Source: Parapristionchus giblindavisi | Taxonomy: Eukaryota > Nematoda > Chromadorea > Rhabditida > Diplogasteridae | DNA length: 64,000 bases | Direction of reading: 5' to 3' | Assembly: GCA_943737045.1 (NCBI GenBank) | Contig: CALSFV010000104.1 | Span: forward strand, 186,001 to 250,000 | In this document: one piece after another, positions 1 through 11,326 of the stretch | Layout of the letters: every line of letters starts with the position of its first letter | Numbering within the stretch: position 1 is the stretch's first letter | Made by a program: the position numbers and the translations under genes | Notes under the pieces: generated by a model | The model's input: the letters and a program-made list of their open reading frames with translations, nothing else | What the model was told of the DNA's origin: nothing | Database searches by the model: none

Positions 1-80
1 TACTTTTGTACTTCGTTCATTATAGCAGCAGTAAAATATCACAGCTCGACATGACCTGAAGTGTGTCTCATTGAGAATTT

Positions 81-172
81 TTTCCTCTTTCATATAGTAT
101 ATTACTCGATAAGTATCATTGACAATTTTCCTCTTTCATATAGTATATTACTCGATAAGTATCATTGACAAT
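81..172 (+). repeat. 46-bp direct tandem duplication inside unit 1
   Basis: Positions 81-126 and 127-172 are two exact copies of a 46-bp segment beginning TTTCCTCTTTCATATAG and ending ATTGACAAT. The event lengthens the host unit to 367 bp and is the only one of its kind in the window. It lies wholly in subunit A, and the next unit (368) is one of the short units. The junction has only a short T-run in common, which suggests replication slippage or end joining rather than homologous exchange. Confidence 0.95.
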
Positions 173-367
173 TAGACTTGTAACGAATTATTTTGTACCA
201 AAAACAGAGAGTATTGAAAGATAAATTTACATATTGGCCGTACTGACCACTTTGAAATAGTCTATATTATTCAGAATTTTTCGCTCTTTCATTTGGTATA
301 TGACACGATAGGTTTCATTTTCATTTTCATATTTCTCAAGTTATCTTGATCATATCAGAGTAAAAGC

Positions 368-535
368 TACTTTTGTACTTCGGTCATTATAGCAGCAGTA
401 AAATATCACAGCTCGACATGACCTGAAGTGTGTCTCATTCAGAATTTTTCGCTCTTTCATTTGGTATATGACACGATAGGTTTCATTTTCATTTTCATAT
501 TTCTCAAGTTATCTTGATCATATCAGAGTAAAAGC
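368..535 (+). repeat. Short 168-bp unit (subunit B only)
   Basis: The unit passes from GTGTCTCATTCAGAATTTTT straight into CGCTCTTTCATTTGG, so all of subunit A (153 bp) is missing. Its markers are CGGTCATT and GTAAAATATCAC. They differ from those of the seven-member CTGTCATT lineage of short units, so this looks like an independent loss. Confidence 0.95.
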
Positions 536-1498
536 TACTTTTGTACTTCGGTCATTATAGCAGCAGTAAAATATCACAGCTCGACATGACCTGAAGTGTG
601 TCTCATTGAGAATTTTTTCCTCTTTCATATAGTATATTACTCGATAAGTATCATTGACAATTAGACTTGTAACGAATTATTTTGTACCAAAAACAGAGAG
701 TATTGAAAGATAAATTTACATATTGGCCGTACTGACCACTTTGAAATAGTTTATCTTAATCAGAATTTTTCGCTCTTTCATTTGGTATATGACACGATAG
801 GTTTCATTTTCATTTTCATATTTCTCAAGTTATCTTGATCATATCAGAGTAAAAGCTACTTCTGTACTTCGGTCATTATAGCAGCAGGAAAATATTACAG
901 CTCGACATGACCAGAAGTGTGTCTCATTCAGAATTTTTTCCTCTTTCATATAGTATATTACTCGATAAGTATCATTGACAATTAGACTTGTAACGAATTA
1001 TTTTGTACCAAAAACAGAGAGTATTGAAAGATAAATTTACATATTGGCCGTACTGACCACTTTGAAATAGTCTATATTATTCAGAATTTTTCGCTCTTTC
1101 ATTTGGTATATGACACGATAGGTTTCATTTTCATTTTCATGTTTCTCAAGTTATCTTGATCATATCAGAGTAAAAGCTACTTTTGTACTTCGTTCATTAT
1201 AGCAGCAGTAAAATATCACAGCTCGACATGACCTGAAGTGTGTCTCATTGAGAATTTTTTCCTCTTTCATATAGTATATTACTCGATAAGTATCATTGAC
1301 AATTAGACTTGTAACGAATTATTTTGTACCAAAAACAGAGAGTATTGAAAGATAAATTTACATATTGGCCGTACTGACCACTTTGAAATAGTTTATCTTA
1401 TTCAGAATTTTTCGCTCTTTCATTTGGTATATGACACGATAGGTTTCATTTTCATTTTCATATTTCTCAAGTTATCTTGATCATATCAGAGTAAAAGC

Positions 1499-3424
1499 TA
1501 CTTTTGTACTTCGGTCATTATAGCAGCAGTAAAATATCACAGATCGACATGACCTGAAGTGTGTCTCATTCAGAATTTTTTCCTCTTTCATATAGTATAT
1601 TACTCGATAAGCATCATTGACAATTAGACTTGTAACGAATTATTTTGTACCAAAAACAGAGAGAATTGAAAGATAAATTTACATATTGGCCGTACTGACC
1701 ACTTTGAAATAGTTTATCTTATTCAGAATTTTTCGCTCTTTCATTTGGTATATGACACGATAGGTTTCATTTTCATTTTCATATTTCTCTAGTTATCTTG
1801 ATCATATCAGAGTAAAAGCTACTTTTGTACTTCGGTCATTATAGCAGCAGTAAAATATCACAGCTCGACATGACCTGAAGTGTGTCTCATTCAGAATTTT
1901 TTCCTCTTTCATATAGTATATTACTCGATAAGTATCATTGACAATTAGACTTGTAACGAATTATTTTGTACCAAAAACAGAGAGTATTGAAAGATAAATT
2001 TACATATTGGCCGTACTGACCACTTTGAAATAGTTTATCTTATTCAGAATTTTTCGCTCTTTCATTTGGTATATGACACGATAGGTTTCATTTTCATTTT
2101 CATATTTCTCAAGTTATCTTGATCATATCAGAGTAAAAGCTACTTTTGTACTTCGGTCATTATAGCAGCAGTAAAATATCACAGCTCGACATGACCTGAA
2201 GTGTGTCTCATTCAGAATTTTTTCCTCTTTCATATAGTATATTACTCGATAAGTATCATTGACAATTAGACTTGTAACGAATTATTTTGTACCAAAAACA
2301 GAGAGTATTGAAAGATAAATTTACATATTGGCCGTACTGACCACTTTGAAATAGTTTATCTTATTCAGAATTTTTCGCTCTTTCATTTGGTATATGACAC
2401 GATAGGTTTCATTTTCATTTTCATATTTCTCAAGTTATCTTGATCATATCAGAGTAAAAGCTACTTTTGTACTTCGGTCATTATAGCAGCAGTAAAATAT
2501 CACAGATCGACATGACCTGAAGTGTGTCTCATTCAGAATTTTTTCCTCTTTCATATAGTATATTACTCGATAAGCATCATTGACAATTAGACTTGTAACG
2601 AATTATTTTGTACCAAAAACAGAGAGAATTGAAAGATAAATTTACATATTGGCCGTACTGACCACTTTGAAATAGTTTATCTTATTCAGAATTTTTCGCT
2701 CTTTCATTTGGTATATGACACGATAGGTTTCATTTTCATTTTCATATTTCTCTAGTTATCTTGATCATATCAGAGTAAAAGCTACTTTTGTACTTCGGTC
2801 ATTATAGCAGCAGTAAAATATCACAGCTCGACATGACCTGAAGTGTGTCTCATTCAGAATTTTTTCCTCTTTCATATAGTATATTACTCGATAAGTATCA
2901 TTGACAATTAGACTTGTAACGAATTATTTTGTACCAAAAACAGAGAGTATTGAAAGATAAATTTACATATTGGCCGTACTGACCACTTTGAAATAGTTTA
3001 TCTTATTCAGAATTTTTCGCTCTTTCATTTGGTATATGACACGATAGGTTTCATTTTCATTTTCATATTTCTCAAGTTATCTTGATCATATCAGAGTAAA
3101 AGCTACTTTTGTACTTCGGTCATTATAGCAGCAGTAAAATATCACAGCTCGACATGACCTGAAGTGTGTCTTATTCAGAATTTTTTCCTCTTTCATATAG
3201 TATATTACTCGATAAGTATCATTGACAATTAGACTTGTAACGAATTATTTTGTACCAAAAACAGAGAGTATTGAAAGATAAATTTACATATTGGCCGTAC
3301 TGACCACTTTGAAATAGTTTATCTTATTCAGAATTTTTCGCTCTTTCATTTGGTATATGACACGATAGGTTTCATTTTCATTTTCATATTTCTCAAGTTA
3401 TCTTGATCATATCAGAGTAAAAGC
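1499..3424 (+). repeat. 963-bp HOR (3 units), two tandem copies
   Basis: Units 1499-2461 and 2462-3424 are two copies of a trimer. The first unit of each copy has the linked haplotype AGATCGAC, AAGCATC, GAGAATTG and TCTCTAG. The third units differ at CATTCAG (2141) versus TTATTCAG (3104). Confidence 0.8.
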
Positions 3425-5029
3425 TACTTTTGTACTTCGGTCATTATAGCAGCAGTAAAATATCACAGCTCGACATGACCTGAAGTGTGTCTTATTCAGA
3501 ATTTTTTCCTCTTTCATATAGTATATTACTCGATAAGTATCATTGACAATTAGACTTGTAACGAATTATTTTGTACCAAAAACAGAGAGTATTGAAAGAT
3601 AAATTTACATATTGGCCGTACTGACCACTTTGAAATAGTTTATCTTATTCAGAATTTTTCGCTCTTTCATTTGGTATATGACACGATAGGTTTCATTTTC
3701 ATTTTCATATTTCTCAAGTTATCTTGATCATATCAGAGTAAAAGCTACTTTTGTACTTCGGTCATTATAGCAGCAGTAAAATATCACAGCTCGACATGAC
3801 CTGAAGTGTGTCTCATTGAGAATTTTTTCCTCTTTCATATAGTATATTACTCGATAAGTATCATTGACAATTAGACTTGTAACGAATTATTTTGTACCAA
3901 AAACAGAGAGTATTGAAAGATAAATTTACATATTGGCCGTACTGACCACTTTGAAATAGTTTATCTTATTCAGAATTTTTCGCTCTTTCATTTGGTATAT
4001 GACACGATAGGTTTCATTTTCATTTTCATATTTCTCAAGTTATCTTGATCATATCAGAGTAAAAGCTACTTTTGTACTTCGGTCATTATAGCAGCAGTAA
4101 AATGTCACAGATCGACATGACCTGAAGTGTGTCTCATTCAGAATTTTTTCCTCTTTCATATAGTATATTACTCGATAAGCATCATTGACAATTAGACTTG
4201 TAACGAATTATTTTGTACCAAAAACAGAGAGAATTGAAAGATAAATTTACATATTGGCCGTACTGACCACTTTGAAATAGTTTATCTTATTCAGAATTTT
4301 TCGCTCTTTCATTTGGTATATGACACGATAGGTTTCATTTTCATTTTCATATTTCTCTAGTTATCTTGATCATATCAGAGTAAAAGCTACTTTTGTACTT
4401 CGGTCATTATAGCAGCAGTAAAATATCACAGCTCGACATGACCTGAAGTGTGTCTCATTCAGAATTTTTTCCTCTTTCATATAGTATATTACTCGATAAG
4501 TATCATTGACAATTAGACTTGTAACGAATTATTTTGTACCAAAAACAGAGAGTATTGAAAGATAAATTTACATATTGGCCGTACTGACCACTTTGAAATA
4601 GTTTATCTTATTCAGAATTTTTCGCTCTTTCATTTGGTATATGACACGATAGGTTTCATTTTCATTTTCATATTTCTCAAGTTATCTTGATCATATCAGA
4701 GTAAAAGCTACTTTTGTACTTCGGTCATTATAGCAGCAGTAAAATATCACAGCTCGACATGACCTGAAGTGTGTCTTATTCAGAATTTTTTCCTCTTTCA
4801 TATAGTATATTACTCGATAAGTATCATTGACAATTAGACTTGTAACGAATTATTTTGTACCAAAAACAGAGAGTATTGAAAGATAAATTTACATATTGGC
4901 CGTACTGACCACTTTGAAAAAGTCTATCTTATTCAGAATTTTTCGCTCTTTCATTTGGTATATGACACGATAGGTTTCACTTTCATTTTCATTTTTCTCA
5001 AGTTATCTTGATCATATCAGAGTAAAAGC

Positions 5030-5197
5030 TACTTTTGTACTTCTGTCATTATAGCAGCAGGAAAATATCACAGCTCGACATGACCTGAAGTGTGTCTCAT
5101 TCAGAATTTTTCGCTCTTTCATTTGGTATATGACACGATAGGTTTCATTTTCATTTTCATATTTCTCAAGTTATCTTGATCATATCAGAGTAAAAGC
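5030..5197 (+). repeat. Short 168-bp unit, CTGTC lineage
   Basis: Subunit A is absent, with the same junction as the other short units. It carries CTGTCATT and AGGAAAATATCAC and follows a unit ending with the CACTTTCATTTTC variant. It is the last unit of the first copy of the 2094-bp HOR. Confidence 0.95.
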
Positions 5198-7123
5198 TAC
5201 TTTTGTACTTCGGTCATTATAGCAGCAGTAAAATATCACAGCTCGACATGACCTGAAGTGTGTCTTATTCAGAATTTTTTCCTCTTTCATATAGTATATT
5301 ACTCGATAAGTATCATTGACAATTAGACTTGTAACGAATTATTTTGTACCAAAAACAGAGAGTATTGAAAGATAAATTTACATATTGGCCGTACTGACCA
5401 CTTTGAAATAGTTTATCTTATTCAGAATTTTTCGCTCTTTCATTTGGTATATGACACGATAGGTTTCATTTTCATTTTCATATTTCTCAAGTTATCTTGA
5501 TCATATCAGAGTAAAAGCTACTTTTGTACTTCGGTCATTATAGCAGCAGTAAAATATCACAGCTCGACATGACCTGAAGTGTGTCTTATTCAGAATTTTT
5601 TCCTCTTTCATATAGTATATTACTCGATAAGTATCATTGACAATTAGACTTGTAACGAATTATTTTGTACCAAAAACAGAGAGTATTGAAAGATAAATTT
5701 ACATATTGGCCGTACTGACCACTTTGAAATAGTTTATCTTATTCAGAATTTTTCGCTCTTTCATTTGGTATATGACACGATAGGTTTCATTTTCATTTTC
5801 ATATTTCTCAAGTTATCTTGATCATATCAGAGTAAAAGCTACTTTTGTACTTCGGTCATTATAGCAGCAGTAAAATATCACAGCTCGACATGACCTGAAG
5901 TGTGTCTCATTGAGAATTTTTTCCTCTTTCATATAGTATATTACTCGATAAGTATCATTGACAATTAGACTTGTAACGAATTATTTTGTACCAAAAACAG
6001 AGAGTATTGAAAGATAAATTTACATATTGGCCGTACTGACCACTTTGAAATAGTTTATCTTATTCAGAATTTTTCGCTCTTTCATTTGGTATATGACACG
6101 ATAGGTTTCATTTTCATTTTCATATTTCTCAAGTTATCTTGATCATATCAGAGTAAAAGCTACTTTTGTACTTCGGTCATTATAGCAGCAGTAAAATGTC
6201 ACAGATCGACATGACCTGAAGTGTGTCTCATTCAGAATTTTTTCCTCTTTCATATAGTATATTACTCGATAAGCATCATTGACAATTAGACTTGTAACGA
6301 ATTATTTTGTACCAAAAACAGAGAGAATTGAAAGATAAATTTACATATTGGCCGTACTGACCACTTTGAAATAGTTTATCTTATTCAGAATTTTTCGCTC
6401 TTTCATTTGGTATATGACACGATAGGTTTCATTTTCATTTTCATATTTCTCTAGTTATCTTGATCATATCAGAGTAAAAGCTACTTTTGTACTTCGGTCA
6501 TTATAGCAGCAGTAAAATATCACAGCTCGACATGACCTGAAGTGTGTCTCATTCAGAATTTTTTCCTCTTTCATATAGTATATTACTCGATAAGTATCAT
6601 TGACAATTAGACTTGTAACGAATTATTTTGTACCAAAAACAGAGAGTATTGAAAGATAAATTTACATATTGGCCGTACTGACCACTTTGAAATAGTTTAT
6701 CTTATTCAGAATTTTTCGCTCTTTCATTTGGTATATGACACGATAGGTTTCATTTTCATTTTCATATTTCTCAAGTTATCTTGATCATATCAGAGTAAAA
6801 GCTACTTTTGTACTTCGGTCATTATAGCAGCAGTAAAATATCACAGCTCGACATGACCTGAAGTGTGTCTTATTCAGAATTTTTTCCTCTTTCATATAGT
6901 ATATTACTCGATAAGTATCATTGACAATTAGACTTGTAACGAATTATTTTGTACCAAAAACAGAGAGTATTGAAAGATAAATTTACATATTGGCCGTACT
7001 GACCACTTTGAAAAAGTCTATCTTATTCAGAATTTTTCGCTCTTTCATTTGGTATATGACACGATAGGTTTCACTTTCATTTTCATTTTTCTCAAGTTAT
7101 CTTGATCATATCAGAGTAAAAGC

Positions 7124-7291
7124 TACTTTTGTACTTCTGTCATTATAGCAGCAGGAAAATATCACAGCTCGACATGACCTGAAGTGTGTCTCATTCAGAA
7201 TTTTTCGCTCTTTCATTTGGTATATGACACGATAGGTTTCATTTTCATTTTCATATTTCTCAAGTTATCTTGATCATATCAGAGTAAAAGC
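7124..7291 (+). repeat. Short 168-bp unit, CTGTC lineage
   Basis: Same structure and markers as the short unit at 5030. It closes the second copy of the 2094-bp HOR, so it most likely arose by block duplication and not by a new deletion. Confidence 0.95.
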
Positions 7292-8254
7292 TACTTTTGT
7301 ACTTCGGTCATTATAGCAGCAGTAAAATATCACAGCTTGACATGACCTGAAGTGTGTCTTATTCAGAATTTTTTCCTCTTTCATATAGTATATTACTCGA
7401 TAAGTATCATTGACAATTAGACTTGTAACGAATTATTTTGTACCAAAAACAGAGAGTATTGAAAGATAAATTTACATATTGGCCGTACTGACCACTTTGA
7501 AATAGTCTATATTATTCAGAATTTTTCGCTCTTTCATTTGGTATATGACACGATAGGTTTCATTTTCATTTTCATATTTCTCAAGTTATCTTGATCATAT
7601 CAGAGTAAAAGCTACTTTTGTACTTCGGTCATTATAGCAGCAGTAAAATATCACAGCTCGACATGACCTGAAGTGTGTCTCATTGAGAATTTTTTCCTCT
7701 TTCATATAGTATATTACTCGATAAGTATCATTGACAATTAGACTTGTAACGAATTATTTTGTACCAAAAACAGAGAGTATTGAAAGATAAATTTACATAT
7801 TGGCCGTACTGACCACTTTGAAATAGTTTATCTTAATCAGAATTTTTCGCTCTTTCATTTGGTATATGACACGATAGGTTTCATTTTCATTTTCATATTT
7901 CTCAAGTTATCTTGATCATATCAGAGTAAAAGCTACTTTTGTACTTCGGTCATTATAGCAGCAGTAAAATATCACAGATCGACATGACCTGAAGTGTGTC
8001 TCATTCAGAATTTTTTCCTCTTTCATATAGTATATTACTCGATAAGTATCATTGACAATTAGACTTGTAACGAATTATTTTGTACCAAAAACAGAGAGTA
8101 TTGAAAGATAAATTTACATATTGGCCGTACTGACCACTTTGAAATAGTTTATCTTATTCAGAATTTTTCGCTCTTTCATTTGGTATATGACACGATAGGT
8201 TTCATTTTCATTTTCATATTTCTCAAGTTATCTTCATCATATCAGAGTAAAAGC
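7292..8254 (+). repeat. Three plain units linking the 2094- and 810-bp HORs
   Basis: Units 7292 (CAGCTTGAC, TTATTCAG, GTCTATATT), 7613 (CATTGAG, CTTAATCAG) and 7934 (AGATCGAC, ending CTTCATCAT). The 7292 unit has the head of the units that follow short units in the 810-bp HOR. Unit 7613 is the counterpart of unit 536 at the left edge. Confidence 0.7.
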
Positions 8255-8575
8255 TACTTTTGTACTTCGGTCATTATAGCAGCAGGAAAATATTACAGCT
8301 CGACATGACCTGAAGTGAGTCTCATTCAGAAATTTTTCCTCTTTCACATAGTATATTACTCGATAAGTATCATTGACAATTAGACTTGTAACGAATTATT
8401 TTGTACCAAAAACAGAGAGTATTGAAAGATAAATTTACATATTGGCCGTACTGACCACTTTGAAATAGTCTATCTTATTCAGAATTTTTCGCTCTTTCAT
8501 TTGGTATATGACACGATAGGTTTCACTTTCATTTTCATTTTTCTCAAGTTATCTTGATCATATCAGAGTAAAAGC

Positions 8576-8743
8576 TACTTTTGTACTTCTGTCATTATAG
8601 CAGCAGGAAAATATCACAGCTCGACATGACCTGAAGTGTGTCTCATTCAGAATTTTTCGCTCTTTCATTTGGTATATGACACGATAGGTTTCATTTTCAT
8701 TTTCATATTTCTCAAGTTATCTTGATCATATCAGAGTAAAAGC
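8576..8743 (+). repeat. Short 168-bp unit, CTGTC lineage
   Basis: Subunit A absent. CTGTCATT and AGGAAAATATCAC markers are present, and the preceding unit has the CACTTTC variant. It is the middle member of the first 810-bp HOR copy and is followed by a CAGCTTGAC unit. Confidence 0.95.
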
Positions 8744-9385
8744 TACTTTTGTACTTCGGTCATTATAGCAGCAGTAAAATATCACAGCTTGACATGACCT
8801 GAAGTGTGTCTTATTCAGAATTTTTTCCTCTTTCATATAGTATATTACTCGATAAGTATCATTGACAATTAGACTTGTAACGAATTATTTTGTACCAAAA
8901 ACAGAGAGTATTGAAAGATAAATTTACATATTGGCCGTACTGACCACTTTGAAATAGTTTATCTTATTCAGAATTTTTCGCTCTTTCATTTGGTATATGA
9001 CACGATAGGTTTCATTTTCATTTTCATATTTCTCAAGTTATCTTCATCATATCAGAGTAAAAGCTACTTTTGTACTTCGGTCATTATAGCAGCAGGAAAA
9101 TATTACAGCTCGACATGACCTGAAGTGAGTCTCATTCAGAAATTTTTCCTCTTTCACATAGTATATTACTCGATAAGTATCATTGACAATTAGACTTGTA
9201 ACGAATTATTTTGTACCAAAAACAGAGAGTATTGAAAGATAAATTTACATATTGGCCGTACTGACCACTTTGAAATAGTCTATCTTATTCAGAATTTTTC
9301 GCTCTTTCATTTGGTATATGACACGATAGGTTTCACTTTCATTTTCATTTTTCTCAAGTTATCTTGATCATATCAGAGTAAAAGC

Positions 9386-9553
9386 TACTTTTGTACTTCT
9401 GTCATTATAGCAGCAGGAAAATATCACAGCTCGACATGACCTGAAGTGTGTCTCATTCAGAATTTTTCGCTCTTTCATTTGGTATATGACACGATAGGTT
9501 TCATTTTCATTTTCATATTTCTCAAGTTATCTTGATCATATCAGAGTAAAAGC
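9386..9553 (+). repeat. Short 168-bp unit, CTGTC lineage
   Basis: Middle member of the second 810-bp HOR copy, with the same markers and the same neighbours as the unit at 8576. Confidence 0.95.
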
Positions 9554-10195
9554 TACTTTTGTACTTCGGTCATTATAGCAGCAGTAAAATATCACAGCTT
9601 GACATGACCTGAAGTGTGTCTTATTCAGAATTTTTTCCTCTTTCATATAGTATATTACTCGATAAGTATCATTGACAATTAGACTTGTAACGAATTATTT
9701 TGTACCAAAAACAGAGAGTATTGAAAGATAAATTTACATATTGGCCGTACTGACCACTTTGAAATAGTTTATCTTATTCAGAATTTTTCGCTCTTTCATT
9801 TGGTATATGACACGATAGGTTTCATTTTCATTTTCATATTTCTCAAGTTATCTTCATCATATCAGAGTAAAAGCTACTTTTGTACTTCGGTCATTATAGC
9901 AGCAGGAAAATATTACAGCTCGACATGACCTGAAGTGAGTCTCATTCAGAATTTTTTCCTCTTTCACATAGTATATTACTCGATAAGTATCATTGACAAT
10001 TAGACTTGTAACGAATTATTTTGTACCAAAAACAGAGAGTATTGAAAGATAAATTTACATATTGGCCGTACTGACCACTTTGAAATAGTCTATCTTATTC
10101 AGAATTTTTCGCTCTTTCATTTGGTATATGACACGATAGGTTTCACTTTCATTTTCATTTTTCTCAAGTTATCTTGATCATATCAGAGTAAAAGC

Positions 10196-10363
10196 TACTT
10201 TTGTACTTCTGTCATTATAGCAGCAGGAAAATATCACAGCTCGACATGACCTGAAGTGTGTCTCATTCAGAATTTTTCGCTCTTTCATTTGGTATATGAC
10301 ACGATAGGTTTCATTTTCATTTTCATATTTCTCAAGTTATCTTGATCATATCAGAGTAAAAGC
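10196..10363 (+). repeat. Short 168-bp unit, CTGTC lineage
   Basis: Middle member of the third 810-bp HOR copy, with the same markers. The CAGCTTGAC unit that follows ends with GTCTATATTATTC, where the two earlier copies have GTTTATCTTATTC. Confidence 0.95.
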
Positions 10364-11326
10364 TACTTTTGTACTTCGGTCATTATAGCAGCAGTAAAAT
10401 ATCACAGCTTGACATGACCTGAAGTGTGTCTTATTCAGAATTTTTTCCTCTTTCATATAGTATATTACTCGATAAGTATCATTGACAATTAGACTTGTAA
10501 CGAATTATTTTGTACCAAAAACAGAGAGTATTGAAAGATAAATTTACATATTGGCCGTACTGACCACTTTGAAATAGTCTATATTATTCAGAATTTTTCG
10601 CTCTTTCATTTGGTATATGACACGATAGGTTTCATTTTCATTTTCATATTTCTCAAGTTATCTTGATCATATCAGAGTAAAAGCTACTTTTGTACTTCGG
10701 TCATTATAGCAGCAGTAAAATATCACAGCTCGACATGACCTGAAGTGTGTCTCATTCAGAATTTTTTCCTCTTTCACATAGTATATTACTCGATAAGTAT
10801 CATTGACAATTAGACTTGTAACGAATTATTTTGTACCAAAAACAGAGAGTATTGAAAGATAAATTTACATATTGGCCGTACTGACCACTTTGAAATAGTT
10901 TATCTTATTCAGAATTTTTCGCTCTTTCATTTGGTATATGACACGATAGGTTTCATTTTCATTTTCATATTTCTCAAGTTATCTTGATCATATCAGAGTA
11001 AAAGCTGCTTTTGTACTTCGGTCATTATAGCAGCAGGAAAATATTACAGCTCGACATGACCTGAAGTGAGTCTCATTCAGAATTTTTTCCTCTTTCACAT
11101 AGTATATTACTCGATAAGTATCATTGACAATTAGACTTGTAACGAATTATTTTGTACCAAAAACAGAGAGTATTGAAAGATAAATTTACATATTGGCCGT
11201 ACTGACCACTTTGAAATAGTTTATCTTATTCAGAATTTTTCGCTCTTTCATTTGGTATATGACACGATAGGTTTCATTTTCATTTTCATATTTCTCAAGT
11301 TATCTTGATCATATCAGAGTAAAAGC

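Larger units (their letters stand above)
3104..7291 (+). repeat. 2094-bp HOR (6 full units + 1 short), two tandem copies
   Basis: Copies are 3104-5197 and 5198-7291. The order in each is: two TTATTCAG units, one CATTGAG unit, one AATGTCACAGATCGAC unit with TCTCTAG, one plain unit, one TTATTCAG unit with AAAAAGTC and CACTTTC, then a 168-bp short unit. I saw no difference between the copies at diagnostic sites, so the duplication is recent. Confidence 0.9.
1..8254 (+). repeat. Array domain 1: CATATAG-type units
   Basis: Units here carry CATATAGTATATTAC in subunit A, where most of the rest of the array has CACATAG. Further local markers are CATTGAG in place of CATTCAG (units 1, 536, 1178, 3746, 5840, 7613), TTATTCAG (3104, 3425, 4709, 5198, 5519, 6803, 7292), and a combined AGATCGAC / AAGCATC / GAGAATTG / TCTCTAG haplotype (1499, 2462, 4067, 6161). 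It contains the 46-bp duplication and three short units. Units 7292 and 7613 repeat markers of the first units of the window (GTCTATATT, CTTAATCAG). Confidence 0.8.
8255..10684 (+). repeat. 810-bp HOR (321 + 168 + 321), three tandem copies
   Basis: Copies are 8255-9064, 9065-9874 and 9875-10684. Each is a GTGAGTC/AGGAAAATATTAC unit ending in CACTTTC, a CTGTC short unit, then a CAGCTTGAC/TTATTCAG unit. The first two copies share CAGAAATTTTTCC, which is CAGAATTTTTTCC in the third. The first two end with CTTCATCAT and the third with CTTGATCAT. This is the most regular HOR in the window. Confidence 0.9.

Noticed and set aside
81..172. Transposon or target-site duplication
   Set aside because: The 46-bp duplication has no element between its copies and no terminal repeats. 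I saw no transposase, reverse transcriptase or foreign insert anywhere in the window.
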